Shown: positions 45,719-55,510 of the stretch, piece after piece | Layout of the letters: each line of letters opens with the position of its first letter | Position numbering within the stretch: the first letter of the stretch is position 1 | DNA from: an uncultured Sedimentitalea sp. | GTDB taxonomy: Bacteria > Pseudomonadota > Alphaproteobacteria > Rhodobacterales > Rhodobacteraceae | Reading direction: 5' to 3' | Length of the DNA: 64,000 nucleotides | NCBI GenBank assembly: GCA_947504115.1 | Contig: CANNGH010000002.1 | Span: 186,001-250,000, forward strand | Notes under the pieces: model-generated | What the model was told of the DNA's origin: nothing | Databases searched by the model: none | What the model saw: the letters and a program-made list of their open reading frames with translations, nothing else | Program-made: the position numbers and the translations under genes

Positions 45719-46408
45719 ATGTCGTTCGACCGCAAGATCAAGATCGCCCCTTCCATCCTGTCCGCCGATTTCGCGAATTTCGGTGCGGAATGTCAGGCGA
45801 TCGAGGAACAGGGCGCCGATTGGGTGCATGTCGATGTGATGGACGGGCATTTCGTGCCCAACATCACCTTCGGCCCGGCCATGTGCGCCGCGATCCGCCC
45901 CCATATCAAGGGGGTCATGGATGTGCACCTGATGATCGCGCCGGTCGATCCCTATATCGACGCCTTCGCGCAGGCGGGGGCGGATGTGATCACCGCTCAT
46001 GCCGAAGCCGGGCCGCATGTTCACCGCACGCTTCAGGCGATCCGCGCCGCCGGGGCCAAGGCAGGTCTGGCGCTGAACCCCGGAACGCCGGCAGGCGCGG
46101 TCGAGCCGCTGCTCGACATGGTCGATCTGGTCTGCGTGATGACGGTGAACCCCGGTTTCGGCGGGCAGAAGTTTATCGACATGACCGACAAGATCCGCGC
46201 CCTGCGCGCCATGATCGGCGACCGCCCGGTGCATATCGAGATCGACGGCGGCGTCGATCCGTCCACTGCCCCGCTGGTCACTCGCGCCGGCGCCGACGTG
46301 CTGGTTGCCGGGTCGGCGGTGTTCAAGGGCGGCTCGGTCGGCAATCCGCAGGTCTATGGCGACAACATCCGCGCCATCCGCCAGGCGGCGGAAGGGGTTT
46401 ACGCGTAG
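45719..46408 (+). CDS. rpe: Ribulose-phosphate 3-epimerase
   Basis: 229 residues, TIM barrel. Interconverts ribulose and xylulose 5-phosphates. IAPSILSADFANFG at the start, VDVMDGHFVPNITFG with metal ligands, VMTVNPGFGGQKFI and EIDGGVDPST are the family motifs. GAGG six bases before the ATG. The TAG stop comes from the inverted-repeat element at 46403-46464. Works with gnd and transaldolase in the pentose phosphate pathway. Confidence 0.95.
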   Translation: MSFDRKIKIAPSILSADFANFGAECQAIEEQGADWVHVDVMDGHFVPNITFGPAMCAAIRPHIKGVMDVHLMIAPVDPYIDAFAQAGADVITAHAEAGPHVHRTLQAIRAAGAKAGLALNPGTPAGAVEPLLDMVDLVCVMTVNPGFGGQKFIDMTDKIRALRAMIGDRPVHIEIDGGVDPSTAPLVTRAGADVLVAGSAVFKGGSVGNPQVYGDNIRAIRQAAEGVYA

Positions 46409-46464
46409 GGCGGGGTTCACCCCGCCATTGCCCACGGGGCGGCGGGGCAAGCCCCGCCCTACGC
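46403..46464. repeat. Symmetric inverted-repeat element between convergent rpe and enoyl-CoA hydratase genes
   Basis: Outer arms GCGTAGGGCGGGG (46403-46415) and CCCCGCCCTACGC (46452-46464) are perfect 13-bp complements. Each end also forms its own hairpin: GGCGGGGT-TC-ACCCCGCC and GGCGGGGC-AA-GCCCCGCC. Both flanking genes end in GCG-TAG provided by the element. The left half matches the element at 35538. Likely a bidirectional terminator or REP-like unit. Confidence 0.75.
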
Positions 46465-47235
46465 CCGAAAGTCCGGTTTGCGCTTGTCCAGAAAGGCGGC
46501 GATTCCCTCGGCGGCTTCGTCCCCGCCTGCGGCACGCGCCATCGCGTCGCGTTCGCGGTCCAGTTGGCTGGCTGCGTCGGCGTCATAGGCGGTCGCCACA
46601 AGATTCCGGATGACGCCTTGCGCATCGCGCGGACCGGCGGCCAGCGCATCGCCCAGCGCGTGCGCTGCCGCCAGCGCACCGCCCTCGGGGACCACCTGAT
46701 TGATCGCGCCCAGTTCGGCCATGCGTTCGGCGGTGACGGGCCGCGCCAGCAGGCACATCTCCATCGCCAGCGCGCGCGGCACCAGCCGCGCCAGCGATGC
46801 CGTCAACCCGCCATCGGGCACCAGACCGGCGCGAACGTAAGCGGCGGTGAATTTCGCGCCCTCCGCCGCGACGATCAGATCACAGGCCAGCGCCAGCGAT
46901 GCCCCCGCCCCCGCCGCGCCGCCCTCGACGGCGGCGATCACCGGCACCGGGCAGGCGCGGATGGCGCGGATCAGGTCGTGCAGATCGTCCACCCGCGCGC
47001 GGCGCTGCATTTCGGTCAGCTTGCGCCGTTCAATCAGCAGGTTCAGATCGCCCCCGGCGCAGAAGAACCCGCCCTCGGCGGTCAGGATCACGGCGCGGAT
47101 GCGCGGATCGGCGGCCTGCTCCATCGCGCGGGCTATCGCGGCGTAAAGATCGGGCGACAGCGCGCCGCGCCGCGTGGCGTTCATGTTGACGACCACCAGC
47201 CGGTCGCCGCCATCGTCGATGCGGGCAAGGGTCAT
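46459..47235 (-). CDS. Enoyl-CoA hydratase/isomerase family protein
   Basis: 258 residues, crotonase fold. Oxyanion hole segments FFCAGGDLN (near residue 60) and EGGAAGAGASLALACDLIVAA (partly listed). In typical hydratases two Glu act: here the first position is in GAGASLAL (Ala) and the second in AGLVPDGG (Asp), so true hydration is doubtful; isomerase, thioesterase or ring-opening activity is possible. Last gene of the beta-oxidation operon, its ATG overlapping the acyl-CoA dehydrogenase stop. Confidence 0.82.
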   Translation of the reverse strand: MTLARIDDGGDRLVVVNMNATRRGALSPDLYAAIARAMEQAADPRIRAVILTAEGGFFCAGGDLNLLIERRKLTEMQRRARVDDLHDLIRAIRACPVPVIAAVEGGAAGAGASLALACDLIVAAEGAKFTAAYVRAGLVPDGGLTASLARLVPRALAMEMCLLARPVTAERMAELGAINQVVPEGGALAAAHALGDALAAGPRDAQGVIRNLVATAYDADAASQLDRERDAMARAAGGDEAAEGIAAFLDKRKPDFRA

Positions 47236-48377
47236 CGGGCGTCCTGCGCGTAGCTGAGCGCGATGAACCGCTCCAGATGCGTGTCGGTGTCGCCAAGGCG
47301 GTGGTCGCTCATCACGATGCGCTTGGCGATATGGGCCAGTTCGTATTCCTGCGTCATCGCGATGCCGCCATGCAACTGGATCGACTCCTCGGCCACCAGC
47401 CGCCCGATCCGTCCGATCAGGTTGCGTGCGGCGGCGATCTGGCGGTCGCGTTCATGCGGTGCCGCCGCAAGATGTCCGGCGGCGTTGATCACGGCCGAAC
47501 GCGCCTGTTCCAGTTCGATCAGCAGATCGGCGAACCGGTGCTGGAGCGCCTGGAAGCTCGCGATGGGGCGGCCGAACTGCTTGCGCGTCAGCATGTAGTC
47601 GCGGGTGAGCGCGACGGCGGTTTCCATCGCGCCCAGCACCTCGGCGGCCAATGCGACGTTGGCGGCGGCAACGCGGTCCGAAAGTGCCGCGAACCCGGCC
47701 CCGGCTGTGCCCAGACGCGCCGAAGGCGGCAGGCGCACATCCTCCAGCGTGATCTCGGCGGCGCGTCCGCCCGCCAGCATCGGGTAACCGCGCAGGGTCA
47801 CACCGGCCGTATCGGCGGGCACGAGAAACAGGGAAATGCCGGTCTCGTCGTCCACATCGCCGCTTTCGCGGGCCGTGACGATCAGGTGACCGGCGGCCTC
47901 GGCATTGACGACCACCGCCTTGCGCCCGTTCAGCACGATCTTGTCGTCCTCAAACCCGGCCGAGGTCTCGACGCGCGACAGGTCATAGCGGCTGGCCGGT
48001 TCGCCATGGGCCAACGCCAGATGCGCGTGTCCCGCGATCACCTCGGCCAGCAGCGCCTGCTGATCGGTGTCGCCGAGGGCAGCGATCAGACCGCCACCCA
48101 GAACGGCGCTGTCCAGAAACGGTTCGACCACCCCGGCGCGACCCAGTTCCTCGAACACTACGGCGATATCGAAACCGGCACCGCCGAACCCGCCCTGCGC
48201 TTCGGTGAACAGCGCGCCGATGATGCCCAGATCGGCCAGATCGGACCAGATGTCAGGGCTGAAGCCGCTTTCGCTGTCCAGAATGGCGTTGCGCGTTTCG
48301 GTGTCATAGCGTTTGCTCAGGAACCGCCGCAGCGTGTCCTGCAGCATCCGGCGTTCCTCGGTCAGTTCGAAATTCAT
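47232..48377 (-). CDS. Acyl-CoA dehydrogenase, small (PimD-like) subunit type
   Basis: 381 residues, FAD acyl-CoA dehydrogenase fold (helical 1-120, beta 120-225, helical 225-381). It lacks a Glu at the C-terminal site (HGGIAMTQE in place of YEG) and has Asp in helix G (ALSDRVAAANVA), so it is probably the non-catalytic partner in a heteromer, as in PimCD or steroid ChsE-type pairs. Both its start and stop overlap neighbours by four bases, ensuring balanced synthesis with the large subunit. The substrate is inferred only from context. Confidence 0.86.
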   Translation of the reverse strand: MNFELTEERRMLQDTLRRFLSKRYDTETRNAILDSESGFSPDIWSDLADLGIIGALFTEAQGGFGGAGFDIAVVFEELGRAGVVEPFLDSAVLGGGLIAALGDTDQQALLAEVIAGHAHLALAHGEPASRYDLSRVETSAGFEDDKIVLNGRKAVVVNAEAAGHLIVTARESGDVDDETGISLFLVPADTAGVTLRGYPMLAGGRAAEITLEDVRLPPSARLGTAGAGFAALSDRVAAANVALAAEVLGAMETAVALTRDYMLTRKQFGRPIASFQALQHRFADLLIELEQARSAVINAAGHLAAAPHERDRQIAAARNLIGRIGRLVAEESIQLHGGIAMTQEYELAHIAKRIVMSDHRLGDTDTHLERFIALSYAQDAR

Positions 48378-49570
48378 GCCCCGCCCCCCAGCTTCGCCTT
48401 GGCGATGATGCCGCGCTGGATCTCGTTGCTGCCGCCATAGATCGACAGCTTGCGGTTGTTGAAATAGGTCGCCGCCACGGCATCGCCGTAATCGGGACCG
48501 ACGGGATCGTTGTCACCCGCCAGGGCCGCGGACGGGAAGGGCAGCGCGTACGGGCCAGCGGCACGACGTGCCAGATCGTTGATCTCTTGCCGGATGATCG
48601 TGCCCTTGACCTTGAGCATGGAGCTTTCGACGCCCGGCGCCTGCCCCGCCGCGGCGGCGCTGATGATGCGCAGATTGGTCGTCTCCATCGCCATCAGGTC
48701 GATTTCCACCTGTGCCAGCCGCGCGGCGAAGTGCGGGTTTTCGATCAGCGCCCGGCCGTTGCGGCGTTCCGCGTACGCCATGCGCTTGACCGATTCCAGC
48801 CCGGCCAGCGCGAACCCGACACCGGCGATATTGGTGCGCTCATGCGTCAGCAGGTATTTCGCATAGGTCCAGCCCTTGTTCTCTTCCCCGACAAGGTTCT
48901 CGAACGGCACCCTGACGTCGTTGAAGAAAATCTCGTTCACCTCGGGCGAGCCGTCGAGCAGGACGATGGGGCGCATCTCGATGCCGGGACTGTCCATGTC
49001 GATCAGCAGGAATGAAATGCCCTCCTGCTGTTTGGCATCCGGATCGGTGCGCACGAGGCAGAAGATCCGGTTGGCATGCTGGCCCAGCGTGGTCCACGTC
49101 TTTTGCCCGTTGACAATGTAATGATCACCCTGCCGCACCGCGCGGGTGTTCAGGCTGGCCAGATCCGAACCGGCACCGGGTTCGGAATACCCCTGACACC
49201 ACCAGTCGTCACCGTTGAGAATGCGGGGCAGGTAATGATCCTGCTGCGCCTTGCTGCCGAATTTCTGCAAGACCGGCGCCAGCATCGCGACACCGAAGGG
49301 CACGATGCGCGGAGCGTTCGCAGCGGCGGCCTCTTCCTCGAAGATGTGGCGCTGCACCGCGTTCCATTCCGCGCCGCCGAATGCGCGGGGCCAGTTCTGC
49401 GCCAGCCAGCCCCGTTCGTTCAGGATGGCGTGCCAGCGTTCGTGATCGTCCTTGCTCAGCTCCTGCCGGCGGCGGACCTTTTCCGACAAGGCGTCGGGCA
49501 GCTTGTCCCGCAGGAAAGCGCGGACCTCGTCGCGAAAGGCGCGTTCCTCGTCACTGTATGTCAGATCCAT
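48374..49570 (-). CDS. Acyl-CoA dehydrogenase, large (PimC-like) subunit type
   Basis: 398 residues. FAD-binding WWCQGYSEPGAGSDLASL (near 123-140) and KTWTTLGQHA are clear, and YGGSNEIQRGIIAKAKLG closes the protein. The usual YEG Glu is Gly here; a likely base is Glu244 in helix G (LLTHERTNIAG), as in isovaleryl-type enzymes. Similar to PimC of dicarboxylate degradation. Twelve bases after the thiolase stop; its own stop overlaps the second dehydrogenase. Confidence 0.87.
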   Translation of the reverse strand: MDLTYSDEERAFRDEVRAFLRDKLPDALSEKVRRRQELSKDDHERWHAILNERGWLAQNWPRAFGGAEWNAVQRHIFEEEAAAANAPRIVPFGVAMLAPVLQKFGSKAQQDHYLPRILNGDDWWCQGYSEPGAGSDLASLNTRAVRQGDHYIVNGQKTWTTLGQHANRIFCLVRTDPDAKQQEGISFLLIDMDSPGIEMRPIVLLDGSPEVNEIFFNDVRVPFENLVGEENKGWTYAKYLLTHERTNIAGVGFALAGLESVKRMAYAERRNGRALIENPHFAARLAQVEIDLMAMETTNLRIISAAAAGQAPGVESSMLKVKGTIIRQEINDLARRAAGPYALPFPSAALAGDNDPVGPDYGDAVAATYFNNRKLSIYGGSNEIQRGIIAKAKLGGGA

Positions 49571-49582
49571 CGCGCCGCCCCT

Positions 49583-50758
49583 TCAGAAGATTTCGAACAA
49601 TCCCGCCGCCCCCATGCCGCCGCCGATGCACATGGTCACGACGCCCAGTTTGGCGCCGCGCCGTTTGCCCTCGCGCAGGATGTGGCCGGTCATGCGCGCA
49701 CCGGTCATGCCGAACGGGTGGCCGATGGCGATGGAGCCGCCGTTGACGTTGCAGATCTCGTCCGGGATGCCCAGCCGGTCGCGGCAATAAAGTGCCTGAG
49801 AGGCGAACGCCTCGTTCAACTCCCACAGGTCGATATCCTCGACCTTCAGGCCATGACGCTCCAGCAGGCGGGGGACGGCAAAGACCGGACCGATGCCCAT
49901 CTCGTCGGGTTCGCACCCGGCGACGGCAAAGCCGCGAAACGCGCCCATCGGGTCCAGCCCCGCCTTTTCGGCCTCAGCCGCCTCCATCACCACCACGGCG
50001 GCCGCACCGTCGGAGAGCTGGCTGGCATTGCCCGCCGTCACGTAATTGCCCGGCCCGCGCACGGGTTGCAGCCCTTGCAGCCCCTCCAGCGTGGTATTGG
50101 GGCGGTTGCATTCGTCGCGATCCACCGTGACGTCGCGATAGGAGATGTCGCCCGTCTCCTTGTCCTTGACCGCCATCGTCGCCTGCATCGGGACGATCTC
50201 GTCATCGAACCTGCCCGCCTCCTGCGCGGCGGCGATGCGTTGCTGGCTGCGCAGCCCGTATTCGTCCTGCGCCTCGCGGCTGATGCCATAGCGTTCGGCC
50301 ACGATGTCGGCGGTTTCGATCATGGTCATGTAGATCGCGGGTTTGTGTTCCTCGATCCACGGCTCTTTCACCAGCTTGACCTCGGGCTGCACGAGGCTGA
50401 TGCTTTCCGCCCCGCCCGCGATCATCGGCCCCGCGCCCTCGGTGGTGATCGCGTTGGCGGCCAGCGCGATGGTCTGCAACCCCGAGGAACAGAAGCGGTT
50501 GACCGTCAGGCCGGCCACGCCGACTGGAAGACCCGCGCGGATCGCGATCTGGCGGGCGATGTTCTGACCCGTGGCCCCTTCGGGAAAGCCGCAGCCGATC
50601 ATGCAATCCTCGATCTGGCCGGGGTCGATCCCGGCGCGTTCCACGACCGTGCGCACCACATGGCCGCCCATCGTGGCGCCATGGGTCTGGTTGAACGATC
50701 CGCGAAAGGACTTGGCCAGCCCGGTGCGGGCGGCGGAAACGATAACGGCCTGTTTCAT
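49583..50758 (-). CDS. Acetyl-CoA C-acyltransferase (thiolase, PimB-like)
   Basis: 391 residues. Cleaves 3-ketoacyl-CoA. Nucleophile Cys90 in [10 protein letters not shown], His347 in [12 protein letters not shown] and Cys377 in [10 protein letters not shown] are the complete catalytic set. The ATG at 50758 overlaps the stop of the multifunctional enzyme; a much longer in-frame start is antisense-free but lies within that gene. Degradative type, by context. Confidence 0.93.
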   Translation of the reverse strand: MKQAVIVSAARTGLAKSFRGSFNQTHGATMGGHVVRTVVERAGIDPGQIEDCMIGCGFPEGATGQNIARQIAIRAGLPVGVAGLTVNRFCSSGLQTIALAANAITTEGAGPMIAGGAESISLVQPEVKLVKEPWIEEHKPAIYMTMIETADIVAERYGISREAQDEYGLRSQQRIAAAQEAGRFDDEIVPMQATMAVKDKETGDISYRDVTVDRDECNRPNTTLEGLQGLQPVRGPGNYVTAGNASQLSDGAAAVVVMEAAEAEKAGLDPMGAFRGFAVAGCEPDEMGIGPVFAVPRLLERHGLKVEDIDLWELNEAFASQALYCRDRLGIPDEICNVNGGSIAIGHPFGMTGARMTGHILREGKRRGAKLGVVTMCIGGGMGAAGLFEIF

Positions 50759-52848
50759 GATGCGGCTTCCTTGTTCAGATCGTCGAAATTGCGCCCTTCC
50801 TCCACCAGTCGTTCCAGCAGCGGCGCGGGTTGCCAGAAATGATCGTCTTCCCGGGCATAGGATTTGATATCGTCCAGAAGGCCGGGCAGCCCTTGCAGGT
50901 CGGCCCATTTCAGCGGCCCGCCATGATAGCGCGGAAATCCGTAGCCCGACAGCAGCACCATATCCACGTCCAGGGGGCGGCGTGCGATGCCCTCGCCCAC
51001 GACTTTTGCGGCCTCGTTCACCATGGCGGCCATGTAGCGCCGCACGATCTCTTCGTCGGTGAAATCGCGCGGGGTGATGCCGCGCTCGGCGCGTTCGGCC
51101 TCGATCAGCCCGGTCACTTCGGGGTTGGGAGTGCCGCCGCGCTTGCCGGTCTCGTAGATGTAATACCCCTTGCCGGTCTTCTGCCCGAAATGCCCCGCCT
51201 CGCACAGGCGGTCGGGATAGCTGGGCACCCGTTCGCGCGGATCGCGGTGCGGGGCCTGACGCTTGCGCATGGCCCAGCCGATATCCAGCCCGGCAAGGTC
51301 GGCCACCGCGTAAGGCCCCATGGCAAAGCCGAAATCCTCAAGCGCCTTGTCGATCTGAAAGGGGCTGGCCCCGTCCAGAACCATGTGATCGGCGGCTGTG
51401 CGATACGTGGCAAGGATGCGATTGCCGATGAACCCGTCACAGACCCCCGCGCGCACGGCGATCTTGCCCATCTTCTTGCCGAGGGCAAAGCCGGTGGCGA
51501 CGGTGTCGGGCGCGGTCCTGTCGGCCACGACCACCTCGAGCAGTTTCATCACATGGGCCGGCGAAAAGAAATGCAGCCCGATCACGTCGCCGGGACGCGC
51601 GGTGGCGGCGGCGATCTCGTTCACGTCCAGATACGAGGTATTGGTCGCCAGAACCGCGCCGGGTTTGCAGACGGCATCCAGCTTGGTGAAAACGTCCTTC
51701 TTGACGTCCATGTCCTCGAACACCGCCTCGATCACCAGATCGGCGTCTTTCAACGCGTCGTAATCGGTGGCCAGCGCCAGCGTCTCTTGCGTCAGCGTGT
51801 CATATCTGTCTTGCGTGATCTTGTTGCGCTTCAACGCCCCCGCAAGGTTGCCTTCGATCCGGGTGCGGGCGGCGTCGGCGGCCTCTTGCGACATTTCCAC
51901 CAGCGTCACATTCAGCCCCGCAAGCAAGGCCGAGGTGGCGATGCCCGCACCCATGGTGCCGCCGCCGATCACGCCGATGGCGTTGACCACGCGCGGCTCG
52001 ACCGCTTTCAGTTCCGGCAGCTTGGAGACCGCGCGTTCGGCGAAAAAGGCGTGGATCATGCCCTGCCGCTGATCGGTTTCCATCAGGTCCATGAACATCT
52101 CGCGTTCGCGCCGCAACCCCTCGTCGAAGGGCAGTTCGCAGGCCAACTGGACCGCGCGCACCGCCTGCGCCGGTGCGATCTGCCCCCGGCCGCGTTTCAG
52201 CACGGTCTGATACATCGCATCGAAATCGATCGGCTTGGGGGCCGGCATCTCGCTGACCGGGCGGCGGGGCGCATCGTCATCCAGCAATGCGCGCACGAAG
52301 GCCAACCCGACGTCGCGCGGCTCACCCTCCCGCACGCGATCGAGGATGCCCAGTTCCAGCGCCTCCTGCGCCCCGACCTGACGCGCGGTGGTGATGATGT
52401 CGATTGCCGGTTCCACCCCGATCAGCCGTGGCAGACGCTGCGTTCCGCCGGCACCCGGCAGGATGCCCAGCATCACCTCGGGCAGGCCGACGCGCGCGCC
52501 GGGAACGGCGATGCGGTAATGGCAGCACAGCGCCACCTCCAGCCCGCCGCCCAGCGCCGTGCCATGCAGCGCGCCCACGACCAGCAGCGGCGACGCCTCG
52601 ATCCGGTTGCAGACATCGGGCAAAAGCGGCTCTTGCATGGGTTTGCCGAACTCGCGGATATCGGCGCCGGCAAACCACGTGGAGCCGTCGCCATGGATCA
52701 GAATTGCGCGCGCATTGTCCGCCTCGGCGCGCTCCAGCCCGTCGACCAGACCTTGCCGCACCGCATGGCCAAGCGCGTTCACCGGCGGGTTCTGCGCCTT
52801 GAGAATGGCGATGTCGCCCTGCAATTCATAGTGGATGGCGTCGGTCAT
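50755..52848 (-). CDS. Multifunctional enoyl-CoA hydratase/3-hydroxyacyl-CoA dehydrogenase (FadJ/PimF-like)
   Basis: 697 residues. N-terminal crotonase domain 1-190 with both catalytic Glu (Glu104 in GGLEVALCC, Glu124 in GLPEVMLGI). NAD-binding [13 protein letters not shown] starts near 292, the dehydrogenase catalytic His is in [18 protein letters not shown], and the duplicated C-terminal domain follows to 697. First gene of the five-gene operon. The ATG at 52848 fits the family; 124 bases separate it from ruvB and should contain its promoter, if not read through from ruv genes. Similar in length and layout to PimF. Confidence 0.92.
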   Translation of the reverse strand: MTDAIHYELQGDIAILKAQNPPVNALGHAVRQGLVDGLERAEADNARAILIHGDGSTWFAGADIREFGKPMQEPLLPDVCNRIEASPLLVVGALHGTALGGGLEVALCCHYRIAVPGARVGLPEVMLGILPGAGGTQRLPRLIGVEPAIDIITTARQVGAQEALELGILDRVREGEPRDVGLAFVRALLDDDAPRRPVSEMPAPKPIDFDAMYQTVLKRGRGQIAPAQAVRAVQLACELPFDEGLRREREMFMDLMETDQRQGMIHAFFAERAVSKLPELKAVEPRVVNAIGVIGGGTMGAGIATSALLAGLNVTLVEMSQEAADAARTRIEGNLAGALKRNKITQDRYDTLTQETLALATDYDALKDADLVIEAVFEDMDVKKDVFTKLDAVCKPGAVLATNTSYLDVNEIAAATARPGDVIGLHFFSPAHVMKLLEVVVADRTAPDTVATGFALGKKMGKIAVRAGVCDGFIGNRILATYRTAADHMVLDGASPFQIDKALEDFGFAMGPYAVADLAGLDIGWAMRKRQAPHRDPRERVPSYPDRLCEAGHFGQKTGKGYYIYETGKRGGTPNPEVTGLIEAERAERGITPRDFTDEEIVRRYMAAMVNEAAKVVGEGIARRPLDVDMVLLSGYGFPRYHGGPLKWADLQGLPGLLDDIKSYAREDDHFWQPAPLLERLVEEGRNFDDLNKEAAS

Positions 52849-52972
52849 GCATGTTCCCCATTCGGGCGGCCCCAAAAGCCGCAGTTCGTTGATGTGGGCC
52901 GGTTGCGTCAAGGCTAGGCGGTTGCCGGCGAAGATCAAGCGGCAATTCCGCCGCTGCGGGGCCGTGCCACGC

Positions 52973-53998
52973 TCAGCCGAAGAGGTCGGTCTGCGCACCG
53001 CGTTCCGGCGGCGCCAGCCCCAGATGCGTCCACGCCTTGTGCGCCAGCATGCGCCCGCGCGGCGTGCGCTGGATCAGCCCCTGTTGCAGCAGGAACGGCT
53101 CGATCACCTCTTCCAGCGCGTCGCGGCTTTCACTCAGCGCGGCGCTGAGGGTTTCGATTCCCACGGGGCCGCCCATGTAGTTCTCGGCGATCAGCAGCAG
53201 ATAGCGCCGGTCGGCGCCGTCCAGACCCAGATGGTCCACACCCAGCCGGGTCAGCGCGCTGTCGGCCAGTTCGCGGGTGATCGTGCCGTCGCCCTCGACC
53301 ACGGCGAAATCGACGACCCGGCGCAACAAGCGCCCGGCGATACGCGGCGTGCCACGCGCGCGACGGGCAATCTCGCGTGCGCCGGACTCCTCGGCGGGTG
53401 CGCCCAGTTTGCGCGCGTTGCGGGTGACGATCTCGTGCAATTCGTCCACGGTATAGAATTGCAGCCGCGTCGGGATGCCGAAGCGGTCGCGCAGCGGCGT
53501 GGTCAGCAACCCCATCCGCGTCGTCGCGCCGACCAGCGTGAAGGGCTGCAATTCGATCCTGACCGTGCGCGCCGCCGGCCCCTCGCCGATCACCAGATCC
53601 AGCTCGAAATCCTCGAGCGCGGGATAAAGCACCTCTTCCACGGCAGGGTTCAGGCGGTGGATCTCGTCGATGAACAGCACGTCGCGTTCTTCGAGATTGG
53701 TCAGGATCGCCGCCAGATCGCCCGCCTTGGCCAGAACCGGCCCCGAGGTCATGCGGAACCCCACCCCCAATTCGCGCGCCATGATCTGCGCCAGCGTGGT
53801 CTTGCCCAGACCGGGGGGACCGTGAAACAGCGTGTGGTCCATCGCTTCTCCACGCATGCGAGCAGACTGGATGAACACCCGCAGATTGGCACGCGCCTCG
53901 GCCTGGCCGATGAATTCGTCCAGCGCCTGCGGGCGCAGGGCGCGGTCATTGTCCTCGGGCAAGGGATCGGCGCGCAGGGTCGGGTCGGGTTCGCTCAT
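52973..53998 (-). CDS. ruvB: Holliday junction branch migration ATPase RuvB
   Basis: 341 residues. RuvB hexamers drive branch migration with RuvA. Walker [13 protein letters not shown] (near 59-70), Walker B DEIHRLN, sensor [19 protein letters not shown] with the arginine finger region, and the winged-helix C-terminal domain ([13 protein letters not shown]). Follows ruvA by 21 bases in a ruvC-ruvA-ruvB unit. Confidence 0.97.
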   Translation of the reverse strand: MSEPDPTLRADPLPEDNDRALRPQALDEFIGQAEARANLRVFIQSARMRGEAMDHTLFHGPPGLGKTTLAQIMARELGVGFRMTSGPVLAKAGDLAAILTNLEERDVLFIDEIHRLNPAVEEVLYPALEDFELDLVIGEGPAARTVRIELQPFTLVGATTRMGLLTTPLRDRFGIPTRLQFYTVDELHEIVTRNARKLGAPAEESGAREIARRARGTPRIAGRLLRRVVDFAVVEGDGTITRELADSALTRLGVDHLGLDGADRRYLLLIAENYMGGPVGIETLSAALSESRDALEEVIEPFLLQQGLIQRTPRGRMLAHKAWTHLGLAPPERGAQTDLFG

Positions 53999-54019
53999 TC
54001 AGGTCTCCACCATGCCGGC

Positions 54020-54682
54020 CTATCCCTTGGGGGCCAGCAGTTTCAGCGCCGCGCGGATCAGCGCGGTCTCGCCCGCTTGGGGGTCCGCACCTGCCGCCTC
54101 GGCCACCGCCGCCGCGGCCTCGGACGGGCCATAGCCCAGATTGCCCAGCGCCGACAACGCATCCGCCTGCGCCGACCGGTTGCTGCGCCGAGCCGGAGCG
54201 GCGGGCGCCGGGGTATCACCATCCACCACCTCGACCGTGACAGCCGGTTCCAACGCATCCGCGCCCCCCATCGCCATGACGGCGGGGGCCTTGTCCTTCA
54301 ACTCCAGCACGATGCGCTGCGCCGTCTTGGGGCCGACGCCCTTGGCGACCCGGACCGCCGCCCAGTCGCCCAGCGCGATTGCCCGGCTCAGCCCGTCCGG
54401 CCCCAGCGCGCCGAGAACCGCCAGCGACACCTTGGCCCCGACCCCCTGCACCGAGGTCAGCAAGCGATGCCATTCCTTTTCCATCAGGCTGGGAAAGCCG
54501 AAAAGCTGCATCAGATCCTCGCGCACCACCAGATCGGTATGAAGCGACACCGCCTCGCCCAGACCGGGCAGCGCGGCCAGCGTGCGTTCGGAACAGAAGA
54601 CGATGTAACCGACGCCCTGCACGTCGATCAGCACATGATCCGGCCCGCGCCAGTCCAGCCGCCCGCGCAAACGCCCGATCAT
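54020..54682 (-). CDS. ruvA: Holliday junction DNA helicase subunit RuvA
   Basis: 220 residues. RuvA tetramers bind the four-way junction. OB fold 1-65 ([20 protein letters not shown]), helix-hairpin-helix pairs near 70-140 ([36 protein letters not shown]), a variable linker (150-170) and the RuvB-binding domain III ([20 protein letters not shown]). Start overlaps ruvC stop by four bases. Confidence 0.96.
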   Translation of the reverse strand: MIGRLRGRLDWRGPDHVLIDVQGVGYIVFCSERTLAALPGLGEAVSLHTDLVVREDLMQLFGFPSLMEKEWHRLLTSVQGVGAKVSLAVLGALGPDGLSRAIALGDWAAVRVAKGVGPKTAQRIVLELKDKAPAVMAMGGADALEPAVTVEVVDGDTPAPAAPARRSNRSAQADALSALGNLGYGPSEAAAAVAEAAGADPQAGETALIRAALKLLAPKG

Positions 54683-55176
54683 GCCCGCACCTCGCGCAAG
54701 GTCACGCGCGCGGCGGCGCGGAAATGCGCGTGGCAGATGGCGATGGCCAGCGCATCCGCTGCATCCGGCCCCGCCGGATCGCAGCCCGGCAGTTGCAGCC
54801 GCACCATATGAAGGATCTGCGCCTTGTCGGCATGGCCCACGCCCACCACCGTTTTCTTGACGCGGTTGGGGGCATATTCACCCACCGGAATTCCGGCCTG
54901 CGCGGGTACCAGCAGCGCCACGCCGCGCGCCTGACCCAGCTTCAGCGTGCCGGCGCCATCCTTGTTCACGAAGGTCTGTTCGATCGCCGCCTCATCGGGT
55001 CGGTAGGTCGCCCAGACGTCGCTCAATTGCCGATGCAGCGACAGCAGCCGCGCCGCCAGATCGCCCCCGCCCGAGCGGCACGACCCGTTGGCGACATGGC
55101 TCAGCCGCGAGCCGCGTGATTCGATCACGCCCCATCCCAGCGTCCGTAGCCCCGGGTCGATGCCCAGAATCCGCAT
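54679..55176 (-). CDS. ruvC: Crossover junction endodeoxyribonuclease RuvC
   Basis: 165 residues. Cuts Holliday junctions symmetrically. The four acidic catalytic residues are visible: Asp7 ([12 protein letters not shown]), Glu66 ([11 protein letters not shown]), Asp138 and Asp141 ([11 protein letters not shown]). The ATG at 55176 gives the canonical start MRILGIDPG; the open frame continues 48 codons upstream without homology. First gene of ruvCAB. I saw no convincing SOS box (GTTC-N7-GTTC) in the region upstream. Confidence 0.96.
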   Translation of the reverse strand: MRILGIDPGLRTLGWGVIESRGSRLSHVANGSCRSGGGDLAARLLSLHRQLSDVWATYRPDEAAIEQTFVNKDGAGTLKLGQARGVALLVPAQAGIPVGEYAPNRVKKTVVGVGHADKAQILHMVRLQLPGCDPAGPDAADALAIAICHAHFRAAARVTLREVRA

Positions 55177-55510
55177 TTTTCTGCCCCGCGCGCCTGTGTT
55201 TTTGTTGCTTTTTTGATCCACTAGCACGAAAGGCGAACATGGTCCACGCTTTTGCGCCCCATGGCGGAAAACGACGCTCCGATGTCCGACCGCGACCAAC
55301 CGTTCCGAAAGCGACATCACGCCGCCTCAAAGCGGCACCACGAAGGCAGTTTTTTGCCTGCTTTTCAGTGTTATAGACGGAAAACCTGAGACATGCGAAA
55401 TCTGCATGGGAGCCATGCAAGTTCGCGGCTTGCTCGTTTCGGAAACCCTGCCTAACTGCGTTTGGAACGACACGCAGCGCCCCGGCGCGCAGACCGCAAA
55501 GGATATGGAC
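55177..55510. other. 334-base divergent intergenic region between ruvC and the DUF1127 gene
   Basis: No gene is supported here. Going left to right: ruvC upstream sequence rich in T runs; a short hairpin AGGCA-GTTTTT-TGCCT (55344-55359) followed by GCTTTTC; TTATAGA at 55371-55377, a fair -10 element for the rightward gene; and a larger inverted repeat at 55395-55426 listed separately. Confidence 0.5.
55372..55426 (+). promoter_or_regulatory. Candidate promoter and structured leader of the DUF1127 gene
   Basis: TATAGA (55372-55377) could be a -10 box. Downstream lies an imperfect inverted repeat: outer arms GCGAA (55395-55399) and TTCGC (55422-55426), inner arms TGCATGG (55403-55409) and CCATGCA (55413-55419) around GAG. 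In the RNA this would be a 12-bp stem with a small internal loop, about 85 bases before the start codon. It could be an operator, a regulatory hairpin or an sRNA target. Confidence 0.4.

Noticed and set aside
55177-55510. SOS box controlling ruvCAB
   Set aside because: I looked for GTTC-N7-GTTC. The closest, GTTC-N7-GCTC near 55421, has a mismatch and lies in the DUF1127 leader, far from ruvC.
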